This document shows positions 16,789-25,714 of a stretch of 41,736 nt of DNA, piece after piece. This DNA is from Ferroacidibacillus organovorans (GTDB lineage Bacteria; Bacillota; Bacilli; Alicyclobacillales; SLC66), in contig NZ_LSUQ01000022.1 of NCBI RefSeq assembly GCF_001642725.1, positions 1-41,736 on the forward strand. Direction: 5' to 3'. The first letter of the stretch is position 1, and the number at the start of each line of letters is the position of its first letter. Under the pieces are notes generated by a model that was not told the DNA's origin, did not search any database, and saw only the letters and a list, made by a program, of their open reading frames with translations. The position numbers and the translations under genes are program-made.

Positions 16789-18309
16789 ATGCGTGAAAAT
16801 GCAGCGAAAAAGATTGCGATTTACTGTCGCGTATCCACGGATGAGCAGGCAAAAGAAGGCGTGTCGCTCGATGAGCAAAAGGCGAGGCTTCACGCGTACT
16901 GTCGCGCGATGGGTTGGGCGACAGAAGCTGTAGAGTATATTGATGACGGCTATTCGGCGAAAAATATGGAGCGTCCGGCGCTTGAACGCTTGTTGCGACA
17001 TGTGAAGGCAGGGCGCGTTGAGCGGCTCATGGTGACAAAACTCGATCGATTGAGTCGGCGTTTGCTTGATTTGTTGACGCTGATCGAACTGTTTCAAAAC
17101 CACGACGTTTCATTCGTATCGACAAGCGAATCCTTTGATACAGCGACGCCTTCCGGTCGCTTGACACTGCAGGTGCTCGGAGCTGTCGCGGAGTTTGAGC
17201 GTGAGCGCATACGTGAGCGCGTTTTTGACAACATGCTGCATGCAGCAAAAATGGGGAAATGGTTGACACAAGCTCCATACGGCTATCGGCTCGACGCGAA
17301 AAAGTTGGTTATTTGTGAAATGGAGGCGCTTCTTGTTCAGCGCGTCTTTCGCATGTTTGTCGAAGATGGTTTGGGATACTTTCAAATTGCAAAGAAATTG
17401 AATCAGGAACACATCCCTTCTCGCAATGGGAAGGCGTGGTCGATTCGGAGTGTCAAAATCATGCTGAGTAATCCTGCCTATGCGGGAACGCTTGTGTGGA
17501 ATCGCGTTGATTCGAGTCAAAAGCGTCGAGTGCTTAAAGAAGAAGACGCGTGGGTCGAGATGCGCGACGCTCACCCAGCGATTGTTGAACAGGCGCTGTG
17601 GCATCAGGCGCAGCAGCGCATCGCGAGCCATCCGCGAATGCCGCCGCGCGCGCAAGCCAGCCCTCATCTGCTGGGTGGCTATTTGCGTTGTGGAGAATGC
17701 GGCGCGGCGATGTCGATCGGTTGGTCTGGAAATCCGCGGCGAACGCGCGTCTATCGCTGTTCTGCGTATCGAAATCAGGGGCTTTGTCAGAGTAAGCCGT
17801 ATCGTGCAGACGATGTGGAGCGGTGGTTTGTGGAGGCGCTTGAATGCGTGGTGGAGCCTGTGAATCATGCGCGGCACACCGCTTTGGTTCAGCGTGTGCG
17901 GGCGGAGCAGATCGCCAAATTGGATCAGAGGATGCACGCCGCGAAAATGCGCTATGACAGACAGGTAGAAGCGTATACGGCGGGACTCATCGAGATGGAT
18001 ACCCTTGCGCGTGAAAAGGTGGCGCTGAAGCGATGTGTCGCAGAGTACGCAAAGGAGATGTCGACGACGGATTCATCTTCACATGATAAGGAGCTGGAGG
18101 AACGCCTGCGCGGACGGGCGGTTACGCTCGGCGATGCGCTAACCGTGCTTCCGGCTGACTGGATCAAAGCGAAACTGCGCACATGGATTCACAGCGTCAT
18201 TCTTCACGGACGTGAGGATCTTGAGATTGTGTTGTGTCCTGATCTGACGATGGTTTCTGATGCAATGGATCAATCCATTGGAGGATTTTTAGAGTATGGT
18301 GTCGAATGA
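16789..18309 (+). CDS. Large serine recombinase 4
   Basis: A 506-residue large serine recombinase. KKIAIYCRVSTDEQAKEGVS has catalytic Ser16. [40 protein letters not shown] and FERERIRERV complete the resolvase domain. A recombinase domain (APYGYRLD...), a zinc ribbon (LRCGECGAAMS ... YRCSAYRNQGLCQS) and a coiled-coil tail follow. GAGG occurs upstream but its spacing is long. The catalytic part resembles recombinase 3 more than 1 or 2. Its stop is only 44 bp before the diterpene synthase start with no terminator between, so read-through into the terpene operon is possible. Confidence 0.92.
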   Translation: MRENAAKKIAIYCRVSTDEQAKEGVSLDEQKARLHAYCRAMGWATEAVEYIDDGYSAKNMERPALERLLRHVKAGRVERLMVTKLDRLSRRLLDLLTLIELFQNHDVSFVSTSESFDTATPSGRLTLQVLGAVAEFERERIRERVFDNMLHAAKMGKWLTQAPYGYRLDAKKLVICEMEALLVQRVFRMFVEDGLGYFQIAKKLNQEHIPSRNGKAWSIRSVKIMLSNPAYAGTLVWNRVDSSQKRRVLKEEDAWVEMRDAHPAIVEQALWHQAQQRIASHPRMPPRAQASPHLLGGYLRCGECGAAMSIGWSGNPRRTRVYRCSAYRNQGLCQSKPYRADDVERWFVEALECVVEPVNHARHTALVQRVRAEQIAKLDQRMHAAKMRYDRQVEAYTAGLIEMDTLAREKVALKRCVAEYAKEMSTTDSSSHDKELEERLRGRAVTLGDALTVLPADWIKAKLRTWIHSVILHGREDLEIVLCPDLTMVSDAMDQSIGGFLEYGVE

Positions 18310-18353
18310 ATAAGATTATTGTAGGTTGACGGTTTTTTGTGAGGGATCTAGGG

Positions 18354-19265
18354 ATGGCCAATTCGGTAATTAAAAATTACTCGGACGACATTCGAACTGA
18401 GATTTATCGAGTGACGAATGAGCTACTGGAGCACCTGCACCTGTATTATCAGCCATTTCCTGAATTTGATGCTGTCCGATTTCCGGCAACGGCGCTGACG
18501 ACCGCGACGGAAGGCTTTTTTTTACCGATGATGCTACTAAAAAAGATGGTTGTTATTCCTGTGTGGATTTTTACGATTGATGACGTGATTGATCGTAAAT
18601 TGTTGTCGGATGAAGAATTGGATGCTCGACTGAAAAGTTATGAATGGATCATCACGCAGGGGCTGGATGCGTCTGACGTGTATGGTCGCGTGTTGAAGGA
18701 TCTTTATGACCAGCTAAAAGAGAGGCCGCTTTTTCACGCGTTGCGAGAAGTGTGGGAAGAAGCCTATTTTCGAATGATCCGTGGGATGCTTCTTGAAGCG
18801 CGTGAAACCGTTCGAGTCCCATCGTATGATGAATATCTCGAACACGGATCGTACAGCATTGGCGTTCCGCTCTATGTCGTTTCGACGTGGATTCTCGGTT
18901 CTTATGAAGAAACATTAACGCATCTAGAAGTCCTAAAAAAGCTGATGATGCTGTCGGCGAAAAGCATTCGGCTTGCCAACGACATGCGTACATACGAAAA
19001 AGAGAAAATGGAAAAGAACCTAAACGCGCTTGTGATCATGGAGAATACGTACGAGTCAGAAGGCTACGCGCCTGACGCGGCGAAAGCGTTGGCGTCTGCA
19101 TTTGTACGGGAAGAGTTGGAGCGCTATCGCACGCAGTTTCTTGAATTGGTTGATGAATCGGTACTGCCAATCAGAACGCTGTCAAACGTTACTCAGTTTT
19201 CGCTGTCGTTTTATGATGAGCATGATTTTCATACCGTTGATGCGGGGGAGATCCACCATGTTTGA
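18354..19265 (+). CDS. Class I (ionising) terpene synthase, probably diterpene
   Basis: A 303-residue class I terpene synthase. The aspartate-rich motif is DDVID (residues 76-80) and the second metal motif is NDMRTYEKE (residues 209-217), which fits NDxx(S/T)xxxE. Both bind Mg2+ and diphosphate. ATG 18354 has GAGGG 8 nt upstream. It overlaps the next gene by 8 bp. Together with the class II cyclase and GGPP synthase downstream, it should convert a cyclised C20 diphosphate (for example a copalyl-type diphosphate) into a diterpene hydrocarbon or alcohol. The product cannot be predicted. No P450 or other tailoring enzyme is visible. Confidence 0.88.
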   Translation: MANSVIKNYSDDIRTEIYRVTNELLEHLHLYYQPFPEFDAVRFPATALTTATEGFFLPMMLLKKMVVIPVWIFTIDDVIDRKLLSDEELDARLKSYEWIITQGLDASDVYGRVLKDLYDQLKERPLFHALREVWEEAYFRMIRGMLLEARETVRVPSYDEYLEHGSYSIGVPLYVVSTWILGSYEETLTHLEVLKKLMMLSAKSIRLANDMRTYEKEKMEKNLNALVIMENTYESEGYAPDAAKALASAFVREELERYRTQFLELVDESVLPIRTLSNVTQFSLSFYDEHDFHTVDAGEIHHV

Positions 19266-20763
19266 AAACGCGGGTGAAGACGATGCTTCAAAAACGGATG
19301 TGAAGCGCAGAGCGCGTGACTTGGTCGAGCGATTGCAGGGCGGCGCGATGGGATCGATCGCTTATGACACTTCGTGGGTGGCGCGCTTAAAAAATCGGGA
19401 TGGTTCTCCGAAATTCCCGACTACGATCGCCTGGCTGCGCGCGCATCAACACGCGGACGGAAGTTTTGGCGCGCGCGATGAAACGTTGCATGACCGGCTG
19501 ATTTCTACGCTCGCGAGCGTTAATGCACTGACGACGTTGCACGATGAAACGGATAGCGAGCGCATCTCTCGCGCACTTGACTATGTGGCGCGAAACGGTG
19601 GTCGTCTGCGCGCGGATGACGCTGAAACGATTGGTTTTGAGTTGCTTTTTCCTTCGCTACTCGAAGAGGCAAAAGGCTATGGATATCGACTGCCTTTTGA
19701 ATCCTTCGGATGGGTTGAAGAACTGGGGAAAAGAAAGTTGAGCGCAGTTCCCGCGTCGTGGATCTACGAAGCGGAGTCTCCACTTATCCACAGCATCGAG
19801 TTTCTCGGAAAAACAGCACAGATTGATCGCATGGCGCAACTCGTTTCGGTCAACGGATCGATCGGAAACTCTCCATCCGCCTCGGCATTTGTCTATGGGC
19901 AAACGGACGACCCCCGACTGGAGGCGTATTTGCGTCAGATTGTAGAGACGTCTGAGGATGGCGGTGTCTGCAATGTTCAACCGTTTGAAATTTTCGAAAC
20001 GGCGTGGGTGTACTTCAATCTACAGTTGGCTGGAATCACGGTTGAGGGAATGCAAAAAGGATTGCATGAGATTGAGCTGTCATTCAGGCCGCAGGGTGTC
20101 GGGATTTCCCGCAATGGCCTAATGCCAGACGCGGATGACAGTGCACTCGCCGTCAATGTGCTAGCTCGCGCTGGACGCCGAATGTCACTCCAGTTTTTGG
20201 ATTTTTATCAAGCGGAACGCGGATTTTTATGTTTTCCGTATGAGCGCAACCCTTCGATTTCAACCAATATCCACATCCTTGACGCGCTGCGTGCGTATGA
20301 GCCGCAAGAAGTGGCGCCTCATGTGGATAAGATTCTCACGTTTTTGCGCGAGGCTCAACAGGAAAATGCGTATTGGAAAGATAAATGGCATGCCTCTCCA
20401 TTCTATACAACAGCGCATGCGATTCTGGCGCTGCGAGGATTGACTGAGTCACTGATAAAAACGGCGGTCGATTATTTAATTGAATCGCAACGGCCTGATG
20501 GTTCGTGGGGGATTTTTAGGGGTACGGCGGAAGAAACGGCGTATTGTGTACAGGCGTTGACGCTTGCGCTTCCTTATTCTGCGGATGTGGACAAGCGGCT
20601 TGCACGTGCACTTTCTTTTTTAAGTAGCGAGGGGGCAAAAAAACCTCACTCTGAACTCTGGATTGGGAAGGGGCTCTATGCGCCAACCTATGTGATTGAC
20701 GCTACGATTCTAAGCGCGCGCGCGCTCTACCAGAGATGGAGGTACTCTCATGAAAAAGGATGA
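19258..20763 (+). CDS. Class II diterpene cyclase (copalyl diphosphate synthase type)
   Basis: A 501-residue protein with the protonating DxDD motif as DADD at residues 291-294 (LMPDADDSALAVNVL). It has alpha-barrel repeats with QW-like motifs (QHADGSFGARDE, QRPDGSWGIFRGTAEETAYC). GSIAYDTSWVARL near the N terminus is typical of class II diterpene cyclases. It should cyclise geranylgeranyl diphosphate by protonation, keeping the diphosphate for the class I enzyme. ATG 19258 lies inside the 3' end of the upstream gene; longer in-frame starts have no ribosome-site support. It overlaps the GGDEF gene by 14 bp, indicating a tight operon. Confidence 0.9.
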   Translation: MFENAGEDDASKTDVKRRARDLVERLQGGAMGSIAYDTSWVARLKNRDGSPKFPTTIAWLRAHQHADGSFGARDETLHDRLISTLASVNALTTLHDETDSERISRALDYVARNGGRLRADDAETIGFELLFPSLLEEAKGYGYRLPFESFGWVEELGKRKLSAVPASWIYEAESPLIHSIEFLGKTAQIDRMAQLVSVNGSIGNSPSASAFVYGQTDDPRLEAYLRQIVETSEDGGVCNVQPFEIFETAWVYFNLQLAGITVEGMQKGLHEIELSFRPQGVGISRNGLMPDADDSALAVNVLARAGRRMSLQFLDFYQAERGFLCFPYERNPSISTNIHILDALRAYEPQEVAPHVDKILTFLREAQQENAYWKDKWHASPFYTTAHAILALRGLTESLIKTAVDYLIESQRPDGSWGIFRGTAEETAYCVQALTLALPYSADVDKRLARALSFLSSEGAKKPHSELWIGKGLYAPTYVIDATILSARALYQRWRYSHEKG

Positions 20764-23068
20764 AGAGTTTCAACTCCTGACGAAATCGACACAGTGGGGC
20801 GAGCTTAGCGAGATTGAAAAAGTCGTCATCATGGAAAAACGCATAGTATTTGTGCGCTGGCTCGGCATCGTTTGTGCGGCGGTGACTGTTCCCTTTTTGG
20901 GGTATCAGTGGGCTGCTTTTATGTTTGGAATCATCGGATTTGCTGCGGTCTATAATGTGATTTTTCAATTTTATATCATTGCGAAAAAGAGCGCGTGGCT
21001 TTTGAAACCAGCCATTATCACCATCGGGGATATCATGATGGCGTCTGCCGTCGTGTTTATCACGGGGGGGATTCACTCTGACTTTTTTGTGGTCTATTTC
21101 TTGATTGCAATTCTCTCTGCGATTCGTTTCGGGGGACGCGCGGCTGGTATTTCCACCTTGTTGTCGATCCTGTTTTACTCGCTGGTGATTTTCTTGCGCG
21201 GTCCGGTGCGACCGGTCTACGATTTAGCGAACATTTTATTCAGAATGGGATTTGTCGCGACCACAGGTATTTTTGTGGGGTATGTGGGGGACAAAGCGCG
21301 GCAGGTTGAACTCGATTTGCAACGGGAGTTGGATCAGGCGCATGCCCATTTGAATGAGAGCACGGCACTTCTCAATGCAAACCTTGAACTCGATTCGGTA
21401 TTACAAGTGGCCGTCGCGCAATCGCGGTTACTGATTGACGCGGAATTCGGATTGATCCTCACCAAAGAGAGCGGCCTGTCCTTTTTGCCGCGCGACCTTA
21501 AAGATAATTATGACCGTCCCTATTATTCCGATGTGCGTTCAGAAGCCGTGATGCGTGAGGAGGATGTCGCGTACATTATCGAGTTGTTTCAAGATGTCAC
21601 GCGCTTATCGTCGATTTTTCAAAAGCGGATCTCCGGCGAGTCTTCAGTGGAACTCGTGGAGTGCCACATGAATCCTCAATTGGCGCGTATCCTCACGTTA
21701 AAAGAAAACACCATGTATTATCTCGTATCCGCGCAATTGTTTACTGGAGAGACAGAGATTGGGACGCTTTATTTGCTGAAAACGCACAAGCCTGCCCAAG
21801 AGTTGAGGAAAACCGTTCTAAACGCATTGTCCGTCTTTACGCTCAGAATCTCAGCGGCGATCACGAATTCACTGATGTACACCCAATCGAGAATGCAGGC
21901 TGTTACGGATTCAGTGACTGGTCTCTACAATCATCGTTTTTTGCATGAGTTTCTGAATGATGAGATCAAAAAGGTGGTAGAGCAGCATACCCCCTTGTCG
22001 CTGATTGTATTGGATGTGGATTCATTTAAACAGTTTAATGATATGTACGGCCACTCGATCGGCGACACAGCACTGCGCTCTGTCGCGGATATGATCCGGC
22101 CAGCTATTAAAGATCGGGGGATTGCGGCGCGCTTCGGGGGGGATGAGTTTGTCATTATTCTGCCAGGGATGTCCCATCAAGAAGCGATGACTGTTGCGGA
22201 GTCGATTCGTGCGCGCGCGAAAAATTATAGGCACTTAACAAAAAATCACGCACTCGCGACACTTTCGATCAGTTTGGGCGTAGCTACCGCGCCGCAATCG
22301 GGCGAGACATCACACGCTCTTTTCCACGCCGCCGACCTTGCGCTGTACGATGCAAAGCATGCGGGTAAAAATGTTGTGCGATCGGCAGAATCCACGCGTG
22401 AAGGAGGCGCGTTTCGCGATGAACATCTCACAGCGCTTGGCGAATATCGCTCACTGACAGATTCTGTGGAGGTTATGCAGCGGGATCTTGACGCTGTGAA
22501 TCCGCAGATGGTGGAAACGCTCCTCGCGGCGCTCAAGGCGAAAGACCCAGGCACGTACGAACACTCGAAGAGTGTTTCAGCGTATGCTGAGCGACTCGCG
22601 CGGCGCCTTGGCCTGAGTGATCAAGAAGTGGAGACGATTCGGATAGGATCACTCATTCACGATGTTGGCAAGATTGGAATACCAGATTATGTATTGACAA
22701 AAGCCGCGAAACTCACTAAAGAAGAATACGATATGATTAAAGAACATCCGACGATTGGCGTAGAAATTTTAAAACCACTTCGTCTCTATGAAGGATATCT
22801 TCCCATCGTACGCTATCATCATGAATGGATGAATGGAAAAGGGTACCCTCACCAGCTCAAAGGGAGGGAAATTCCGCTTGAGGCGCGCATTGTTGCGATT
22901 TGTGACGCGTTTGATGCGATGACGTCCAACCGACCCTATAAGGCTGCGATGTCTTATGATAAGGCGCTGCATACGATTGAGGGTTTGGTCAATGAACAGT
23001 TCGATCAGGATGTGTGGGAACAGTTCCGCGAAATGATTCAAGAAGAAATCTCTGTGATTGCAAACTGA
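20750..23068 (+). CDS. Membrane GGDEF and HD-GYP protein (c-di-GMP turnover) inside the terpene operon
   Basis: A 772-residue protein. Residues about 30-180 contain five or six hydrophobic spans. A coiled coil and GAF-like region follow (about 190-375). The GGDEF domain has an intact RFGGDEF signature at 462-467 and no clear RxxD inhibitory site. The C-terminal HD-GYP domain has HDVGK (637-641) and HHEWMNGKGYP (690-700), typical of active c-di-GMP phosphodiesterases. It could both make and degrade c-di-GMP. GGAGG lies 7-8 nt before the ATG. It lies between the class II cyclase and GGPP synthase genes, overlapping the first by 14 bp and 3 bp from the second. Why a second-messenger enzyme sits in a terpene operon is unknown. 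Confidence 0.92.
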   Translation: MKKDEEFQLLTKSTQWGELSEIEKVVIMEKRIVFVRWLGIVCAAVTVPFLGYQWAAFMFGIIGFAAVYNVIFQFYIIAKKSAWLLKPAIITIGDIMMASAVVFITGGIHSDFFVVYFLIAILSAIRFGGRAAGISTLLSILFYSLVIFLRGPVRPVYDLANILFRMGFVATTGIFVGYVGDKARQVELDLQRELDQAHAHLNESTALLNANLELDSVLQVAVAQSRLLIDAEFGLILTKESGLSFLPRDLKDNYDRPYYSDVRSEAVMREEDVAYIIELFQDVTRLSSIFQKRISGESSVELVECHMNPQLARILTLKENTMYYLVSAQLFTGETEIGTLYLLKTHKPAQELRKTVLNALSVFTLRISAAITNSLMYTQSRMQAVTDSVTGLYNHRFLHEFLNDEIKKVVEQHTPLSLIVLDVDSFKQFNDMYGHSIGDTALRSVADMIRPAIKDRGIAARFGGDEFVIILPGMSHQEAMTVAESIRARAKNYRHLTKNHALATLSISLGVATAPQSGETSHALFHAADLALYDAKHAGKNVVRSAESTREGGAFRDEHLTALGEYRSLTDSVEVMQRDLDAVNPQMVETLLAALKAKDPGTYEHSKSVSAYAERLARRLGLSDQEVETIRIGSLIHDVGKIGIPDYVLTKAAKLTKEEYDMIKEHPTIGVEILKPLRLYEGYLPIVRYHHEWMNGKGYPHQLKGREIPLEARIVAICDAFDAMTSNRPYKAAMSYDKALHTIEGLVNEQFDQDVWEQFREMIQEEISVIAN

Positions 23069-23071
23069 AGG

Positions 23072-24184
23072 ATGCGAGGATGGCATAATTTGAAACGTAA
23101 AATGGCCAGAGTACAAATGAGCGAAGATGCAATCATGAAAGAGTTGGACTCCTACATGAAATCTGTGATTGAAAGGGGTTTGGACGGGAAAATTCGCAAT
23201 GTGATTGAGTACCATCTCGGGTGGCGTGACATTGATTTTTCTGAACTGGAGTTTGGGAATATCGGCAAGCGCGGCAGACCAATGATGTGTATTTTGACGA
23301 GTATGCTCTTTGCGTATGATTATAAACGTTCTTTTTCAGTGGCTGCGGCAATCGAGTTTATCCATAGTTTTTCGCTGATTTACGATGACATCCAAGATCG
23401 GGACACCATTCGCCGGGGACGTCCCTCCGTTTGGAGTTTATGGGGGGAGGATGAGGCGATTAATGTGGGGTGTGTGCTGCAAACGATGGTTTATGAGGTG
23501 ATTGCAGATCCTGAGAATGAGAATAAACCTGCGCAACTCTCGTGGTTGATTCAATCTGTCAATCGCACGATGTGGAGAGTATGCAATGGACAACAACTCG
23601 ATTTAGAGCTCACCAAAAGTAGGCATCATGTAACGCAGACTCAGTATTTAGAAGTCATCACCGGAAAAACGGCGGCCTTATTTGAGGCGGCAGCTTATCT
23701 CGGCGCGTTTTGTTCAAACGCTAATGAGCGGGAATTGGCACTTTGTCGCTTGTTTGGAGAGAATGTTGGCCTTGCTTTTCAAATTTTTGATGATGTCGTT
23801 GGAATTTGGGGTAGTCGAGAACAAGGACTGGACAAGCCCAACCTCGATCTAGAGCATCGAAAAAAAACGTATCCGATCATCCATGCGCACGAGAATTGTC
23901 AAACGGACGCCGATCGGCTGATCCTCCATCGCTACTATGAGAAGGAAGAACTCAGTGAGCGCGATTTGATCAACATCACGGAACTGCTGAACCGCTGTGA
24001 TTCGCGATCGAAGAGCCTTGAAATCGGATATCAGTATCTCAAAATTGCAATGCAAGCACTTGATGACATAGCAGGGAATGAAGCGATCAAGACGCGTATT
24101 CGCATTTGGGTTAATTACGTTATCGACAAACAGCTTTCTACATTACAAGGTTACATTAAACTTGATGACGAGCTTGTAAAATAA
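23072..24184 (+). CDS. Polyprenyl diphosphate synthase (probable GGPP synthase)
   Basis: A 370-residue trans-isoprenyl diphosphate synthase. The first aspartate-rich motif is DDIQDRD (DDxxD at 105-109) followed by RRGRPS. The second is FDDVVG, with Gly replacing the last Asp. KRGRPMMC is the substrate-binding region. It should supply C20 geranylgeranyl diphosphate to the cyclases upstream; chain length is inferred from the operon. Alternative in-frame starts at TTG 23090 and ATG 23102 have better-spaced upstream purines than ATG 23072, so the first 6-10 residues are uncertain. It is the last gene of the four-gene operon. Confidence 0.88.
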   Translation: MRGWHNLKRKMARVQMSEDAIMKELDSYMKSVIERGLDGKIRNVIEYHLGWRDIDFSELEFGNIGKRGRPMMCILTSMLFAYDYKRSFSVAAAIEFIHSFSLIYDDIQDRDTIRRGRPSVWSLWGEDEAINVGCVLQTMVYEVIADPENENKPAQLSWLIQSVNRTMWRVCNGQQLDLELTKSRHHVTQTQYLEVITGKTAALFEAAAYLGAFCSNANERELALCRLFGENVGLAFQIFDDVVGIWGSREQGLDKPNLDLEHRKKTYPIIHAHENCQTDADRLILHRYYEKEELSERDLINITELLNRCDSRSKSLEIGYQYLKIAMQALDDIAGNEAIKTRIRIWVNYVIDKQLSTLQGYIKLDDELVK

Positions 24185-24231
24185 AGATGTCGGCATGGAT
24201 CGATTTGTATCGCATAGATTTTTTATAAGTG

Positions 24232-24261
24232 TTGTCATTTTTAAATTGACCGTGCTAGAAT
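24232..24261 (+). promoter_or_regulatory. Promoter of the MFS/kinase operon
   Basis: TTGTCA (24232-24237), an 18-bp spacer and TAGAAT (24256-24261). The inverted-repeat operator starts at the next base, so a bound repressor would cover the transcription start. Confidence 0.6.
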
Positions 24262-24305
24262 AAGCATAACGATTTAGCATAACGATATACTAAATCGTTA
24301 TGCTT
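24262..24305 (+). promoter_or_regulatory. Long inverted-repeat operator for the LacI-type regulator
   Basis: AAGCATAACGATTTAG (24262-24277) and CTAAATCGTTATGCTT (24290-24305) form a perfect 16-bp inverted repeat. The 12-bp spacer itself repeats CATAACGAT. Position at the promoter and the nearby LacI gene suggest this is its operator. The transcript would also fold into a strong hairpin. Confidence 0.7.
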
Positions 24306-24337
24306 GATTTGAACAAAATGATGAATGGAGGGTCGTC

Positions 24338-25627
24338 ATGAAACAAAGAATTGGAAATGTTCGGTGGGGTATTGCTTTTCTCATCGGTGTTGGAATTGTC
24401 ATTAACTATTTTGACCGAACCAATTTGTCCGTGGCTACAAAACCGCTGATGCAAGAGTATCATTTGTCCAGTGCCCAGTTTGGATGGGTACTCTCATCAT
24501 TCGCGTGGTCGTATGCTATCCTTCAAATTCCCGTAGGCGCTTTACTCGATAAGATTGGTGTCAAATGGTTGGTACGGGTAGGGACAATCATCTGGTCGCT
24601 CGCCACATTTATGACCGCGGCAGTCGGTGGAATGGGTCTAATCATTTTATCCCGCGTCTTATTGGGTGTGGCAGAGGCGCCTGCATTTCCAGGAGCGGCG
24701 AAAGCGACGGGATACTGGTTCCCACTTCGTGAGAGAGGTCTCGCGACTTCGGCGTTTGATGCGGCAGCCAAACTTTCAAATGTGATTGGGGTGCCGCTGG
24801 TGGCACTGTCTGTCACACAATGGGGATGGCGCGGCGGCTTTTACATGACAGCTATTTTGAGTCTTATGTATGCGGTTGCATACTGGATTTGGTACCGTGA
24901 CCCGTCGGAGTCCAAAACGCTAACCGATGCAGAACGTGCTTATATTGTAGAAGGCGGGGCTCAAGAGAGCGGAGAAGCACCGGGGGGCGTTGGAAAAAAT
25001 TTAGGATATCTTCTAGGACGTCGTAAGGTGTGGGGATTGACTCTCGGGTTTGCGGCATATGGATATACATTTTATTTGTTGCTTACATGGTTGCCCGGGT
25101 ACCTTGAAACGGAGATGCATATGACCGTTCTAAAATCAGGCATGTACACGATTGTCCCTTGGATCTTTGCGACCATTGCTGATATTGTTATTGGTGGGTG
25201 GTTGGTTGACTTTTTGATAAAGCGCGGAAAAAATCCCACTCGCGTGCGAAAAACGTTGCTTATTGTCGGAATGGTTTTGGGACTCGCGGTCGCTGGGGCA
25301 GGTTTTACGAAAAATCCGCAGATCGCAATCGTCTTCATCACCATTGCACTGAGTGGTCTCGCGTTTTCAGCGCCGATTGGCTGGAGCATTCCTGCGCTCA
25401 TCGCGCCAAAAGGAACGGTTGGTTTAGTGGGAAGCATCATGAACTTTTTTAACAACTTGATGGGGATTTTGGCGCCGATTATCACAGGGTATATTGCAGG
25501 CGGTACAGGCTCATTTGGACTGGGATTTTTAATCGCGGGGATCGTACTGCTGATTGGAATCCTCTGTTACCTCTTTTTACTCGGTGATTTGGAGCCGATC
25601 CAGTCACCTTACAAAGCAAACGTCTAA
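24338..25627 (+). CDS. MFS transporter, anion:cation symporter (ACS) family
   Basis: A 429-residue, 12-span major facilitator protein. NYFDRTNLSVATKPL, GALLDKIGVKWLVRVG and SRVLLGVAEAPAFPGAAKAT are typical of the ACS family (ExuT, GudP and related sugar-acid importers). Start ATG 24338 follows GGAGGG. It is followed by an FGGY kinase and a convergent LacI regulator, suggesting uptake of gluconate or a related sugar acid. The substrate is inferred from neighbours. Confidence 0.85.
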   Translation: MKQRIGNVRWGIAFLIGVGIVINYFDRTNLSVATKPLMQEYHLSSAQFGWVLSSFAWSYAILQIPVGALLDKIGVKWLVRVGTIIWSLATFMTAAVGGMGLIILSRVLLGVAEAPAFPGAAKATGYWFPLRERGLATSAFDAAAKLSNVIGVPLVALSVTQWGWRGGFYMTAILSLMYAVAYWIWYRDPSESKTLTDAERAYIVEGGAQESGEAPGGVGKNLGYLLGRRKVWGLTLGFAAYGYTFYLLLTWLPGYLETEMHMTVLKSGMYTIVPWIFATIADIVIGGWLVDFLIKRGKNPTRVRKTLLIVGMVLGLAVAGAGFTKNPQIAIVFITIALSGLAFSAPIGWSIPALIAPKGTVGLVGSIMNFFNNLMGILAPIITGYIAGGTGSFGLGFLIAGIVLLIGILCYLFLLGDLEPIQSPYKANV

Positions 25628-25654
25628 GAAAATGCTGAATGAAAAAATGGGAAT

Positions 25655-25686
25655 ACAAATACGCCGGGGTGTCCCGGCGTATTTGT
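25655..25686 (+). other. Strong intercistronic hairpin between transporter and kinase genes
   Basis: ACAAATACGCCGGG (25655-25668) pairs perfectly with CCCGGCGTATTTGT (25673-25686) around a 4-nt loop. No T-run follows on the plus strand, so it is more likely an mRNA stability or attenuation element than a simple terminator. Confidence 0.6.
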
Positions 25687-25714
25687 GCGAAATAACCTGA
25701 GGTGTAAACGCGAT

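Noticed and set aside
18300-18353. Separate promoter for the terpene operon (TTGACG near 18326)
   Set aside because: No -10 sequence lies at a proper distance before the start codon.
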